64,000 nucleotides of DNA. Source: Cordia subcordata (lineage: Eukaryota; Streptophyta; Magnoliopsida; Boraginales; Cordiaceae). Every line of letters begins with the position of its first letter. The stretch's first letter is position 1. Positions 1-10,929 of the stretch are shown here, one piece after another. The notes under the pieces are model-generated. The model was given only the letters and a program-made list of their open reading frames with translations. It was not told the DNA's origin and made no database searches. A program made the translations under genes and the position numbers. Location: the NCBI GenBank assembly GCA_028554755.1, contig JAPTOF010000008.1:10744001-10808000 (forward strand), in the 5' to 3' direction.

Positions 1-1841
1 TTCTCAAACACCTAAATATTTTTTTTAAAATGGTAGAATAATTTGTAAGCATTTAAATTTTTAGATTTTGTTGGCCGCTGCTAAAAATTTTAAAGGGACT
101 GAAGGTTAAAACAAGAACATTTCACAGGGACAGTAACCTCTTGGCCTTGATTCAACACCGCGGAACTCAAGAACATTTCACAGAGCCTGAAGCTAAAAAA
201 TTAATAAATAAAATTTGTTGCTTACGAGCTTATGCCTTGATTAAGCAGCTAAAATTACTACCCAATAGCATTTTTATTATGTTGCATGACTGCTAGCAAC
301 TATTTAATCACAATTTTATAATTTAGACTTTGTTGCCCCGCTTCTAAAAATTTAAATGCTTAGAAATTATTTTACTTTTTTAACATAACTTAAGGTGTTT
401 GAGAATTTTTATTTTTGTTAATTATTATGTACACGTTTGATTAAAAAAAAAAAGAAAGAAAAAAATTAAATGAGTGGAGTAAGTTTATTAGTATTTTTTT
501 TTCTGTGAATTTTAATACAGTTAAAAAGAGTTTAGACAGAAAGAGTTGTGCACTTATGACATATCACTGGAAGGTTTGGTATATTTTATCCAAAGTTAAA
601 CAAAAGTACTAACTAGACAACAAGGTGTAATTAGTGCTAGAATCCCTCATTTAAAATCTATAAGTCTCGAATTCAAGTTATCAATGAATATAAACGAAGA
701 ACCATTATTGATACTCTTTCTTTTTAGAACAGAAAAAAAAAAACCACCAACTAATTAACACGTCCAGCCAAGACACACTCAGGTCCTTTGGTCCTGGACA
801 CAACAAGCAAATTAAACTGGATTGTCTGGACCTTAACAGACCACTGGCAATGCGGCAGGGTCTTCAAACTGGCTTTATCTGCATTGACGTCTTGTGTTAT
901 CAATATCCCAGGCAGGCCCAGCTCTGTTCTTCTTCTTGAGTGGTACTAATTTGTCAGCGGGGTTGGCCTGTGGAAAGGCCTGCCAATATAATAAATAAAT
1001 ATATAAATTTTCTCTATAATTTTAATTTTTAAGTTTTTAAGCTCTACTTGTATTGGTTTTTTAAGAAAGAGTATTTTTTTTTTTTTGAAAAAAGTGTCTT
1101 ATTTTTATAATAACTATGCGGTTCGACTTTCAAAAAAAAATTGAAATTCTATAAAAGAAAATAAAAACTCATGTACAACTTTTTTTGGAAGTTATAATTA
1201 TTAGAAAAAAAAGTTTTTAAAAAAATCAATTTAAACAAGCCCTTAAGATAAGATGGTTATTTTAACATTGTATTAGAACTCTTAGGTCATAAAAAAACTC
1301 ATAGGCAGCAAATTGAAAATATTAAAATTATTCACGTTACAAGACTAGAAATAAACTTACATGTAAAAGAGCATGTTAGTACAATAAATAAATACAATTT
1401 TATCTCTTTCAATCACGAGACATTGCGCTAAATATTTAAAATCTTGATAATATCTTGTTGGAGAGTTTGACGGACTAAAGATGAATGTATTAAGATCCAC
1501 CTTTAATATAAGAATTTTGTTACAGACCAAATGTGAAACTCTTGTAGTTTTCTCAAGTGTCATTAACTCCTGTATTATTAAGACTTCTTCATGATTTAAA
1601 CTTTACTAACTAAAAATGTCTTTTAATCATCCTTTACATTTTAAAACAAACATACATTTCCCATTCCTAAGATTGTATGATGCTCAAAGAGATCCAATGT
1701 ACTTTAAATAAGTTATAATAGATCCCATGTATTTTATCTAGTAAAATTCAACAGTTACAATTTGTTAATACAATTTTGATAATATAATATAAATAATTTA
1801 TAATAGTTGAATTTTCTTAATAATAATAATGATAATTTTCT
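1..1841. other. AT-rich intergenic DNA, no gene
   Basis: Very AT-rich sequence with many A and T runs and no coding-like frame. The one compositionally different patch, near 740-990, is listed separately. The rest shows no recognisable element. Confidence 0.6.
740..990 (-). other. Exon-like GC-richer patch, unassigned
   Basis: This patch is richer in G and C than its surroundings. On the minus strand an acceptor-like pyrimidine run ending in CAG lies near 971, and two overlapping frames stay open for about 30 and 60 codons. One frame contains the string LVPLKKKNRAGPAWDIDNT. I do not recognise the protein. It could be the last exon of a gene, a gene fragment, or part of an old transposon. Confidence 0.2.
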
Positions 1842-2565
1842 AGAGTAAAATGCATTTTACCTCCTGTATTTTGTGAAAATTGCATAAAAATCCCTGTGTT
1901 TTCAAAACTCGTTGATAAGCCCTTGTAATTTAAGAAACGTTGCACATTATCCCCTATCGTTAAATTTTTTCCGTTAAAGTTAACAGACAAATTCCTCTCT
2001 CTGATTTTAATGATGCTAATTCCCCCCTTTGATTTGAAATAAGATGTAAATACATTACTTGTAAGGTGAAAATACAAAATATATATCTTAAATTATGTAA
2101 ATTTCTTGTTTATATTTCATTCAATTATTATTGAATATATTTTTATTGTTTAATAAGGAGTCATTTAAACTAAAATATTTTACATAAATTAAGAAATATT
2201 TTGTCAATTGTTTACTCATCTAGAGGTGTATTTGTACCTTATTTTCAATATAAAGCAGTAATATGCACTATTTTTGAAACCAGATGGGGAATTTTGCACA
2301 ATTTTAAAATTAGAGGGGGATCTGCAACAATTTTAAAATCAAATAGAGGAATTTGCATCAATTTATTTGAGTTTTTTCGTTATTAACAAGTCAACATACA
2401 TTTTAGTTGTGTTTTTACACTAACTATTAACTTTAACGGAAAAATTAACGGCGGGGGCCAATGTGCAATGTTTTTAAATCACAGAAATTTATCAACAAAT
2501 TTTAAAAACACAAAAAATTTTATGTGACTTTCGCAAAATATAGAGATAAAATGTATTTTACTCTT
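1842..2565. mobile_element. Fold-back (MITE/MULE-like) element with long inverted arms
   Basis: The sequence from 1842 to about 1985 reappears inverted at about 2418-2565, starting AGAGTAAAAT at both ends and diverged by roughly 20-25 percent. The arms include the conserved stretch CCGTTAAAGTTAA. The centre repeats a roughly 30-bp unit (AATTTTAAAAT plus a G-run). No transposase frame is present. Flanking target duplications are not convincing. Long arms with a repetitive centre fit a non-autonomous Mutator-like fold-back element, but the superfamily is inferred. Confidence 0.7.
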
Positions 2566-4345
2566 TATTATATACTTTTCCGTCCTACAACAATTTCTGC
2601 TTTGGGCGGTGTCAATTGTCAAAGGTAAAATGAGCGTTCCATTAAAATTCTGGGCTCACTAGTCAAAGGACAAAGAAGATTTTAACCACTTTATCATATC
2701 TGCACTTTTTCTTGTTCACAAATTATTACGTGACTAATTTTCTCATCTCGGAAATTGTTCACTTTTGACCAATGAATCGTGTGAAGGTAGAAAATACGTC
2801 CTATATCACGAGTTTAAAATGTTCTCTTTAATAAATTAATGAACGGATTGAATTGTAAATTTTGAGTTATATCAATCGTTAGGAAAAATGTAGGATGAAG
2901 TATATTTTAGATCCTCTTCTTTTTCTTTACTAAGAAAGCAAATATTTTGTTTAGTCATCAAGCATTAGATCCTTTCTCTATTTTTTTTCAAGAAGATAAA
3001 TAGATTGTAACTTTGCTAATATGGTTGTTTCAATTATTTAATACCAAAAGGGGAAAAGAAAAGAAAGGAAAATCTCTCGTCCTTTTGGTTACCAAGGAGC
3101 AAGTCTATTCCCAAATGCATATAAGGATCTAATGAATTTGAAAAAATTGAACAAGGAAGCATATGAAATAAGAATTCCATATACAATGCTTTGAACTTTT
3201 CCCCTATCACGAAAAAAAAACTTGAAGGAGCATCTAAGTTTATGGCCCCATCACTTGGGATAAGTTAATCATGTAACAGAGGTTAAGAGTGACTCAAGTG
3301 ATCAAAATTACATTCTTTAGGAGTAATTAATTTGGACTCGAATTCCTTTTTAAGAATTGGGTTGACAGTCGGGTTTGTTAAAAAGAAAAAAAGTAACCAC
3401 GTAGAGGGCTGGGCATTAAAGGTCGTTTGAACGATAAAAGAAAAAGTTGAAGAGATTTTGAACTGAAAACAATAGAGAGCCGGAACAATTTCGAATTGCC
3501 ATATAATATTTCCACTTAAATCCCAAACCATCAATTATGCACAAATTAACGGTGCACGTTGAGAAAGATAAAGAAAGAGATGAGAGAATCTAGCTAAATT
3601 TATTCGAACAAGATTTTACGTGCATAAAATTTTTATAAGAAACATCCAAAAAAAAAAAGAAAAAGAAAAGATATAGATAAAGAGATATTGCTTTGTTTTC
3701 TTTTGTTTATATGAAGCAAATATATAAAAGGAATAAAAGACAAAATAGCATAAATGTTGATGTTAACATGCTAAAATAACTTATAGGTGGAAGAACAAGA
3801 GACCCTTCAATGGAATCAGATTCGAAAATGATCAACATAAGAATCAGATCTGAAATTCCAAATCAAAATTGGACCACAAACATTCCATTACCCTTCAGCT
3901 TTAATTTTTTTTTCTTTTTTTGGTTAGACATTTCAAGGTCTTTCATTCTTTCACAGCATTTCAGATCTATCATATGAAATTGCCTTTACTCATGAAAAAT
4001 CATAGCGACGCATGCCCTTTTCGACTGCAGGATATAAAAAATGTTATAAGGCAAAACAAGAATATATAGCAAAAGGACATTAATAATTACCATTAAAAGA
4101 TACAGCTTCACAAACTAATCTGCATTGATCCAAGCTAAAGATCCATCACAGATCAATTTCAGGGTAATAACTTAAAACGCTACAACGTTACGAGAAAATC
4201 TAACAACATGATCCCGACAATACACATCGATAAAATAATCTGAACAGTTCAGGGTCACGTTGAATCTCTCGATATCTAAAGCCAACCCAAATCTAAATAT
4301 CATTAAACAAGGCCTTGAAAAAAAAAAAAAAAAAAAAAGCAGGAC
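2566..4345. other. Intergenic DNA, no gene seen
   Basis: AT-rich sequence without a credible open frame. The part just below 4345 is the likely 3' UTR of the minus-strand gene above it and contains an 18-base A/T homopolymer at about 4319-4337. Confidence 0.5.
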
Positions 4346-4591
4346 TTATTTTACGTTTGCAACGTGGCCACCTTGTTTCTCTTTTCCAGAATCATTGGTT
4401 GTGTTTTCCTCCAAGGTCTGGGGAGGCGGCGGCATGGGGATGCGGCCACTGCCGTTGTTTTCCTTCATTTGGGGTTGGCTGAGGAATGGATCTGCGGCGG
4501 CATTTTCCGGCGGCGGAGCCGAGAGGTCGTCGGGGAACAGAAAAACGCCCTGGGATGGCCTTCTTGAATGGCGACTTGTTTTCTGCGACAT
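4346..4591 (-). CDS. Small Pro/Ser-rich conserved-looking plant protein, 81 aa
   Basis: An 81-residue frame runs from an ATG at 4591 to a stop at 4346. The open frame extends further upstream to 4642, but only from a TTG codon, so the ATG giving MSQKTSRHSRRPSQ is the sensible start. The protein has a basic N terminus (residues 1-13), a core GVFLFPDDLSAPPP (about 15-28), then a Pro-rich and Asn/Glu-rich tail (MPPPPQTLEENTTND). There is no signal peptide or membrane segment. A TATA box lies about 185 bp upstream and the coding part is far more GC-rich than its flanks, both arguing for a real gene. I do not know its function; nothing catalytic is visible. It could also be one exon of a larger gene, although no donor or acceptor is needed to read it. 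Confidence 0.6.
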   Translation of the reverse strand: MSQKTSRHSRRPSQGVFLFPDDLSAPPPENAAADPFLSQPQMKENNGSGRIPMPPPPQTLEENTTNDSGKEKQGGHVANVK

Positions 4592-4775
4592 TTTTCTTGG
4601 TTTTTTCTTTTTTTTTTTTATGGGATCTTTTGCGAGAGACAAGAAAAGGAAAGTTGTGGAGAATAAAATGGTTGGAGTGAATTTAGCAAGGCAAGGTTGG
4701 GGGTGGGAGGGGGTTGGTGTATGGGGGAGGTGTTTTGGATAATAGAATGGGGCAGTAAATGGGTAGTTGACCTTG

Positions 4776-4784
4776 CCTTTTATA
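4776..4784 (-). promoter_or_regulatory. TATA box of the 81-aa gene
   Basis: On the minus strand the sequence reads TATAAAAGG, about 185 bp upstream of the ATG at 4591. This predicts a transcription start near 4750 and a leader of about 160 nt. Confidence 0.55.
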
Positions 4785-4791
4785 GGTGAGT

Positions 4792-7040
4792 TGGTGAAGA
4801 TTATCCGTTCGCATTGGGATTCTTGGGCATATATAATACATAGATTACGTTATCCCTCGAAATCTTGGTAAAATTGCAAGAATCTTTTTTTTTTTTTTTT
4901 GTCTCTCTCTCCTTTTTTTTTGGTCCTCCATGGCCTTTTTCCCTTTTTTTTTTTTTTTATGTAGGGAGTGAGGAAAAGTTTTAAAGAATCGTTTGAATTG
5001 ATTTTTTTTTTAAGTATGTATTTTATATACTTTTTAAATTTTTTTGAAAAATTAAAATTTTTATTAGAAAATTAAATTTAAACTTTTCTTTTAGAGTTAT
5101 AACTTTTTTTTAAGTCATCAAAATATTTATTAAAGAAAGAATGTATTCAATCCAAATAAATCCTTTAGTGTAATTTCAAAGTTATCACTAAGTGATCATG
5201 AGAATAGTTTCTTACAAAAATTTACAGGGTAACTTTGTATACTATAAAAGTAAAATGGCTTAATTATCTTTTTAAACATCACATAATAAGAGTTTTATGT
5301 ACGGAATTCTCTTTCATTTTGTTGTATAGGGGGATGGCTCTAGTTGCTAATGGGATTTACTTTTTTTTTTTTTAAATGCTACCAGAAATTTGGGAAATTG
5401 ATGGATTAGCCTTCAGTTTTGTACTACAAATCAGTAAAATTATAATACATGCGTTAGATTTCTATATTTGTGGACTTAAGTAGCTATTCACTTGCAAATA
5501 GGGATGAGAATATTTGATCCAGAGTTTGAATTTTACTGAATCAAGTAATTAAAATACAAAAAAGAAAAAAGAAATAAAAAAGTGAGGGATTTGGATAAAT
5601 CCAGTTCAATATCCAAATACCCAATTCTATTTTTAGCCCTACTAGCAGAATGCTTTTTGAACTTATAGGAAATCAAATATCTAAAAGCTCTACATATACA
5701 AGCAAATATGAGTTGTCAATAAGAACCAAAAGGATGCATAACATGTACAATTAATGTTTTCTTTTGTATCATATATCATGTCTTGGTCTCAAACATAATC
5801 ATAAAAATTCCAATCATGCTTTGGCTTGAATCTTCACAACGTGTGTGTGTTTCTTTCTTTTAAATTTTTTTTTTTTGGGTAAAAGAAACTTTACAACGTG
5901 TTGAAGTATGATGATTTGGGTTGTCAAAATGATACACTTTGAATCCACGAAAATTGGACAAACAACATTAATGGCAGCAAGAATCTGGTAACTCCGTGCA
6001 AAGACCACAACTTTAAATTGTTGGACTGCCAAAAACACTTCTCTCACGACGCGTATTCACTATGTGGCCCTTTTGAAAGCAACATTTCTGTTTGGTTTCA
6101 TTTTCTTAGAAGTATTTGTTGCCGGGGGGGGGGGGGGTGGTTGGAAGAAAGAAAATAATATAATCTTCAAAATGAACTTGTAGTGGCTATGCCATTTAAT
6201 TTTGAAAACAAAAGAAACATATTACAGAAATGCATCACACTATTGTTAAGTGAAAACTTTTCCCATTTTGAGCCATTTATTACTCTTTCAATGGTCAAAT
6301 TTTGAGTCATGTATTGATAATAGTTCTTGAAAAACAATCGCCCAATTTGGTCCCACTTTCATGTTTTCTTGGTTTAAGATAAAATTTTACTTTTAGTTTT
6401 TCTTGTAGGTGTAATGTTGCACTTGCTTGGGTTAATTAAATAATTCTATTTATATAAAAATTATTATTTTTAATCATTTTCACATTACATAGAATTTAAC
6501 TCTAAAAAGAAAGAATAATTAAAAATAATAAATTTGATGTGAGAATGACTTAGAATAATAATTTTTTGTATCAATAGAAATATTGATATAATTTTATTCA
6601 ATGATAATATCGCTCTTGTTAAAAAGATTTTTTCTTTAAAAATGTATTCTAGTCAGTTCTAATGTTTCACAGACATAATGAAATTCGTTCTCGTTGTTTT
6701 GCTCATTTTTTGTTAAGTTGGAGACTCATTTGAATAAATTTGTGAAATATTAAGGACTTATCTAAATGGTTTTGAAATATTGAAGATTAATTTGACTATA
6801 TCTAAAAAAATTAAATACTATAATATAAATACTTCAATTGAGACTAAATTCAAATTAAATGACAACAATGGAGATTTATAGCATTATTTTCTGTTCTCGA
6901 ATGTTGTTGCTGGGGCCCAACCTATAATCGCTGCTTTGTTTCTTTGGACCAGTCCAACTAGTTTGGTATAATTCAAGTTTGGTTTGGGCTTTCTCGTATG
7001 GCCCTTCTCTTTTCGACCAAATTAGTAAAACAAAAATTAT
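4792..7040. other. Intergenic DNA with homopolymer tracts
   Basis: No gene is visible. Long T tracts lie at about 4886-4960, and an uninterrupted run of 14 G at 6124-6137 could form a G-quadruplex. The rest is AT-rich sequence without recognisable motifs. Confidence 0.5.
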
Positions 7041-7059
7041 ATTATACACCTGCAGGAGC

Positions 7060-7400
7060 ACATAGCATAGTTTACTAAACTATTTGTTCAGTATTTATAA
7101 GCTGTTTGTCTAGTAAAATTTATAAAAATATCTATACATAAAAACAGTCATAGATATTTGTTCAGAATAAAAAGGCTATTTGTTCAGTATTTATAAGTTA
7201 TTTGTCTAGTAATATCTGTTGACAAGTGTAAAATTAACAAACATTTATACATGAAAATGACCACAGATATTTGTTTAGAATAAAAAGATAATTTGTTCAA
7301 TATTCATAAACTGTTTGTTCAATAAAATTCACAAATCATCTTTGTTTAGTATTGATAAGCTTTTTATTTAGTACATTCATAACCGTAGGTGCATATTATA
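7060..7400. repeat. Degenerate tandem repeat, unit about 115 bp
   Basis: Blocks of TATTTGTTCAGTATTTATAA, TTTGTCTAGTAA and GATATTTGTTCAGAATAAAA return about three times with divergence. The block is bordered by related strings ending in TTATACACCTGCAGGAGCAC (left) and TTATACTGTGTATCTGCGAG (right), suggesting the interior of a short transposon rather than a simple satellite. Confidence 0.55.
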
Positions 7401-7604
7401 CTGTGTATCTGCGAGTTCACGATATAAGTTCCCTTAGTAAAAGCTTTGTCCTATGATTTCTTTCTTGGGCTAGACTGCTTTGGGTATATTGTTTATAACT
7501 TATTCTACTTGTTGCTAAGAGTGTACATGGTTTGGTTAAATGTTTAGACCAATCCAACTAAACTCAAGATTCAAGGTTTTGTTTTTTTAAAAAAAGGAAA
7601 TTTT

Positions 7605-8765
7605 TTTGACAGACCTTTATCGAAGTATAGGTTCAGTTTTAGTTATTACATATCACTAAAATGATGAATAATTTTCTTTTGGAAAAAAGGTAATTTAAGG
7701 GCTTGAACTTTGTAAATATAGAATTAAGGGTCTAAACTTTAAAAACTTTAATAGGAGGGCTTGAACTTATAAAAAAAAGTAAAATTTTACACACAGTTAA
7801 GTAACAATGTTAATTTTTGCTTATGTGGCATTTTATTTTAAGAAATCTAACTCCTACATGGCATATACACACAAACTTATAAACTTTAAGCTGTTATGTA
7901 CATGTAATTTTGCAAATCCTTTTTGTTAAATGTGAGAATATAAATTCATTTACATTTTCTCTTTCTTCTTCTTCTTAATATAATTTTTTATATATTTAAA
8001 ATTTAAAAAATTTAAATTAACTATGCATTTTCAGTATTAAAATAAAATATTTAAATGATTTACATAAACCAACAAATTAATTGTGCTTTAAAATTAATTG
8101 GTTTAAATTAATATAAACAAAATTTTAATATACTTTTGCTTATTAAACCAAAAACAAAAACTTTAAACTTCGAAGTATCACGCTGACATAATAATATGTA
8201 TACTTTTTGGAAAAAAGAATTATTGTACATCTTAAGTACTACATTAATATAAAATAATTAATTTAATATTTTTTTAAAATAAAAATTAATAAACAAAAAA
8301 TTTATTGGATTAATTTAATTTTAAAAAAATGTAACCATAGCCAACAAAGAAGATTTTCAAAATTTATATATGTGTACACGTACATAATACCTTAGAATTT
8401 ATAAGTTTGTGCTCATGTGCCATCTAAGAGTTAGATTGTCACGTAAGGAAATCTACCTAAGGTAGAAAAATAAAATAAAATACCATGTAAGTAAAAATTA
8501 ATACCATTACTTAACAGTGTGTAAAATCTTACTTTTCTATAAGTTCAAACCCTTGTATTAAAGCTTTTAAAACTCATACCCTTAATTTCATATTTTACAA
8601 AATTGAAGCCCTATGACTACCTTTTTTTTTTCTTTTGTTTTTTTCTTTTTGACAAATCTTTATCTATGTATAGGTTCGATTTCAGTTATTATATATCACT
8701 AAAAGATTAGTGTTATTCTTTTTGACAAATCTTTATCTATGTATAGGTTGGATTTCTGTTTTTCA
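7605..8765. repeat. Direct repeats flanking the fold-back element
   Basis: A segment of about 75 bp (GACAGACCTTTATC... to ...ATCACTAAAA, 7605-7665) recurs in the same orientation at 8648-8705, and its first 40 bp again at 8720-8755. The first two copies bracket the inverted-arm element at 7698-8612, so that element lies inside an older repeat array. Confidence 0.6.
7698..8612. mobile_element. 915-bp fold-back element with about 200-bp inverted arms
   Basis: Reading inward, the left arm starts AGGGCTTGAACTTTGTAAAT and the reverse complement of the right end starts AGGGCTTCAATTTTGTAAAA. Similarity continues for about 200 bp on each side, including the shared string TTTTACACAC(A/T)GTTAAGTAA. 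The centre is very AT-rich with no transposase frame. Long arms fit the Mutator-like or fold-back class. No clean 9-bp target duplication is visible. Confidence 0.7.
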
Positions 8766-8769
8766 TTTA

Positions 8770-10929
8770 TCGATTTCTGTTTTTCATTTCTCTGTGACAA
8801 GTTGTCCGGAAATTTTATGTCACCAATCCCTGGGTCATCACAACTCATGCTGAGAAGCTTATACCTGTAAGCCTCCACTTGATAATCGACCGAAACTACC
8901 TCCATTTCTGTTTGACGGGTAATATCGACAAATTAACATTTCAACCTATGCATTGAACAGGTCATATTCTAGTTGAGTAACTATACAGGTAAAATTCCTA
9001 ATGTTTATTTATTAGCTTTTCAAGTTGGCCTCCAGTATATCAAAAAGTCATATAGGTATTTCTCAGTGTCTCACAAAAAATCGTCCAAAAAGTCGATCCC
9101 GTTATTTTTCATTAAAATAAAAAGTGGAAAATTAATTATACGCATTAAGAAAACTTGCATTAGTTTTTAATTTAATCCCAACATTTACAAGCAACATAAA
9201 TGATTCCAATGTTCTAATAAAGTGACTGAATTGTTCCTCAATTTTGCACCCTTCTTTATCATAAGTTAGTAACAGACATTGACAACTACTAGTGACATTT
9301 GCCCCATCCATACAATGATTTCCAACTCAACATCTTCACCTAGAATGCATTATCAAATAGTTCACCAGTTTGTACGAGTTTCTTAGCAATGGCTGGGCAG
9401 GCTTTCGGTTCCATATGGATTTCCTTCCGTGTTCTTCTCAAAAGTGATTAATCCTTCTACTGCCAAATCTCATTTCGTGGAGAGCCCTCTAGCTATATGT
9501 TCTCTAATTCAGGGTAGCTAGACCTTCAATCTGGACCTGCAAAAGAACAAACAATGGGCTTTTTATCTTGTAGGGATATCTTCTGACGCTCATGTTAGTT
9601 TGTTATTTAGCAACGAAGAAGCAGTATACAGAGATGCATAATTAGTTAAAACCACAAGAAGGTAACGTGTATGTTACACTAATTTACACCACGTGCAGCA
9701 GAAAATATCTAAGAAAATCAATAAGAAACAAAAACTGCTATGCGTGAAATATTGAATAAATAGCCCAGTTAGTAATGTTAGCAAAGGATCTTCTGCTATG
9801 TCGATTTACTATACTGTTACTAAGGCTTTTGATATCTTCTTACGAAATCCAGAGAAGCAAATTCAAACACCCGAGGTCAAATACGTCAAGCTAACTCACA
9901 ACAAGCCACCATCCCTCCTAGGTGGCAACTTCCCCCCTGCAACAGTCTTAAACTAAATTGTGATGCTTTCTTTCACAGAGAAGCAGAGTTGGAATTGCAG
10001 ATGTTGTAATATGTTGCAAGTGACATCCACGTTGAATAGACATCATATGACAATCATCTGCAGAAGGTACCTAATATGACATGCCAAGTCCCACAGTACA
10101 ATCCCTCAAGCGTGCAAGGCATACCATCACTAAGTACATCATTCAATGCAACTAAAACCAGAACTTTAGTAATTATCCAAATTAACATAACATTAAAACC
10201 AGCAAAACGATCACCAAAAGAAAAAAGTATCATAGCCAATCCATCTAAAAGGAGAGAACTCAAAGTCATGGTTTAACAATGGATAGCACAAGAGATTCTC
10301 GTGAACTCCATGTGTACAAGCGACAGTAAGAAGGGTAGAAGCAAATTAGCAATCTATGGATGCAAAAGTTGTTTATACGGATTCAAAAAAAGCGCCGAAT
10401 AAGGGACAGGGAAAGACAGTCAAGAATGATATTAGGAACCCAAGAGTCTTGTTATCTACCAAAGTCCTCCCAAGCTAAGGGCTAGAATCAAGGCACTACT
10501 CAAGCTTACACAGAAGAACTAATCAGTATTGAAAGCATCACATGTCAATTCAAGCCTATGTAGAAGAACTAATCTTCCCTTTGGCAAAGCAGGCTAGCAA
10601 AAACACAAATGAATGAGATAATTTCAGTAAATAATAAAGCCCAAAAACTAACATGGGACCTCATGATATATGCACTTAAAATATGTTTTCACAAAGGGTG
10701 AACAATGGACTTGGATTTGGCTTGGGGTTGAGACCATTTGGATTCCTTGGTCGAGTCTGCTGTACTTGTTATTGGCTTGTATTTAAAGAACAAGAAATTT
10801 ATCAAAATTTGCTTACCTTAAGAGACGGTAAAAGCAATATCTCTGGTGCTAGAGCATGCACCACCATAAGTAAACTTCGGTACCTCATAAATCTTCACTC
10901 TTCTGTATAATCTCTTTTTAGTCTCCTCT
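8770..10929. other. Intergenic DNA and probable 3' UTR exons of the NLR gene
   Basis: No coding frame is convincing. A minus-strand acceptor-like site (TTCTTTTGCAG followed by GTCCAGATTGAAGG) near 9540 and the long unbroken non-repetitive stretch up to 10929 suggest that the NLR transcript continues here as spliced 3' UTR. This is inference only. Confidence 0.35.

Noticed and set aside
2201..2386. 61-codon open frame on the plus strand
   Set aside because: It starts at TTG and lies in the repetitive centre of a fold-back element; the residues repeat with the DNA unit.
1842..2565. 9-bp target duplication for this fold-back element
   Set aside because: The flanks AATTTTCTA and TTTATTATA do not match; no duplication can be claimed.
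4260..4742. 160-codon plus-strand frame
   Set aside because: It overlaps the minus-strand 81-aa gene, begins in poly-A DNA and has low-complexity Lys and Phe runs; it is the antisense shadow of a GC-rich gene.
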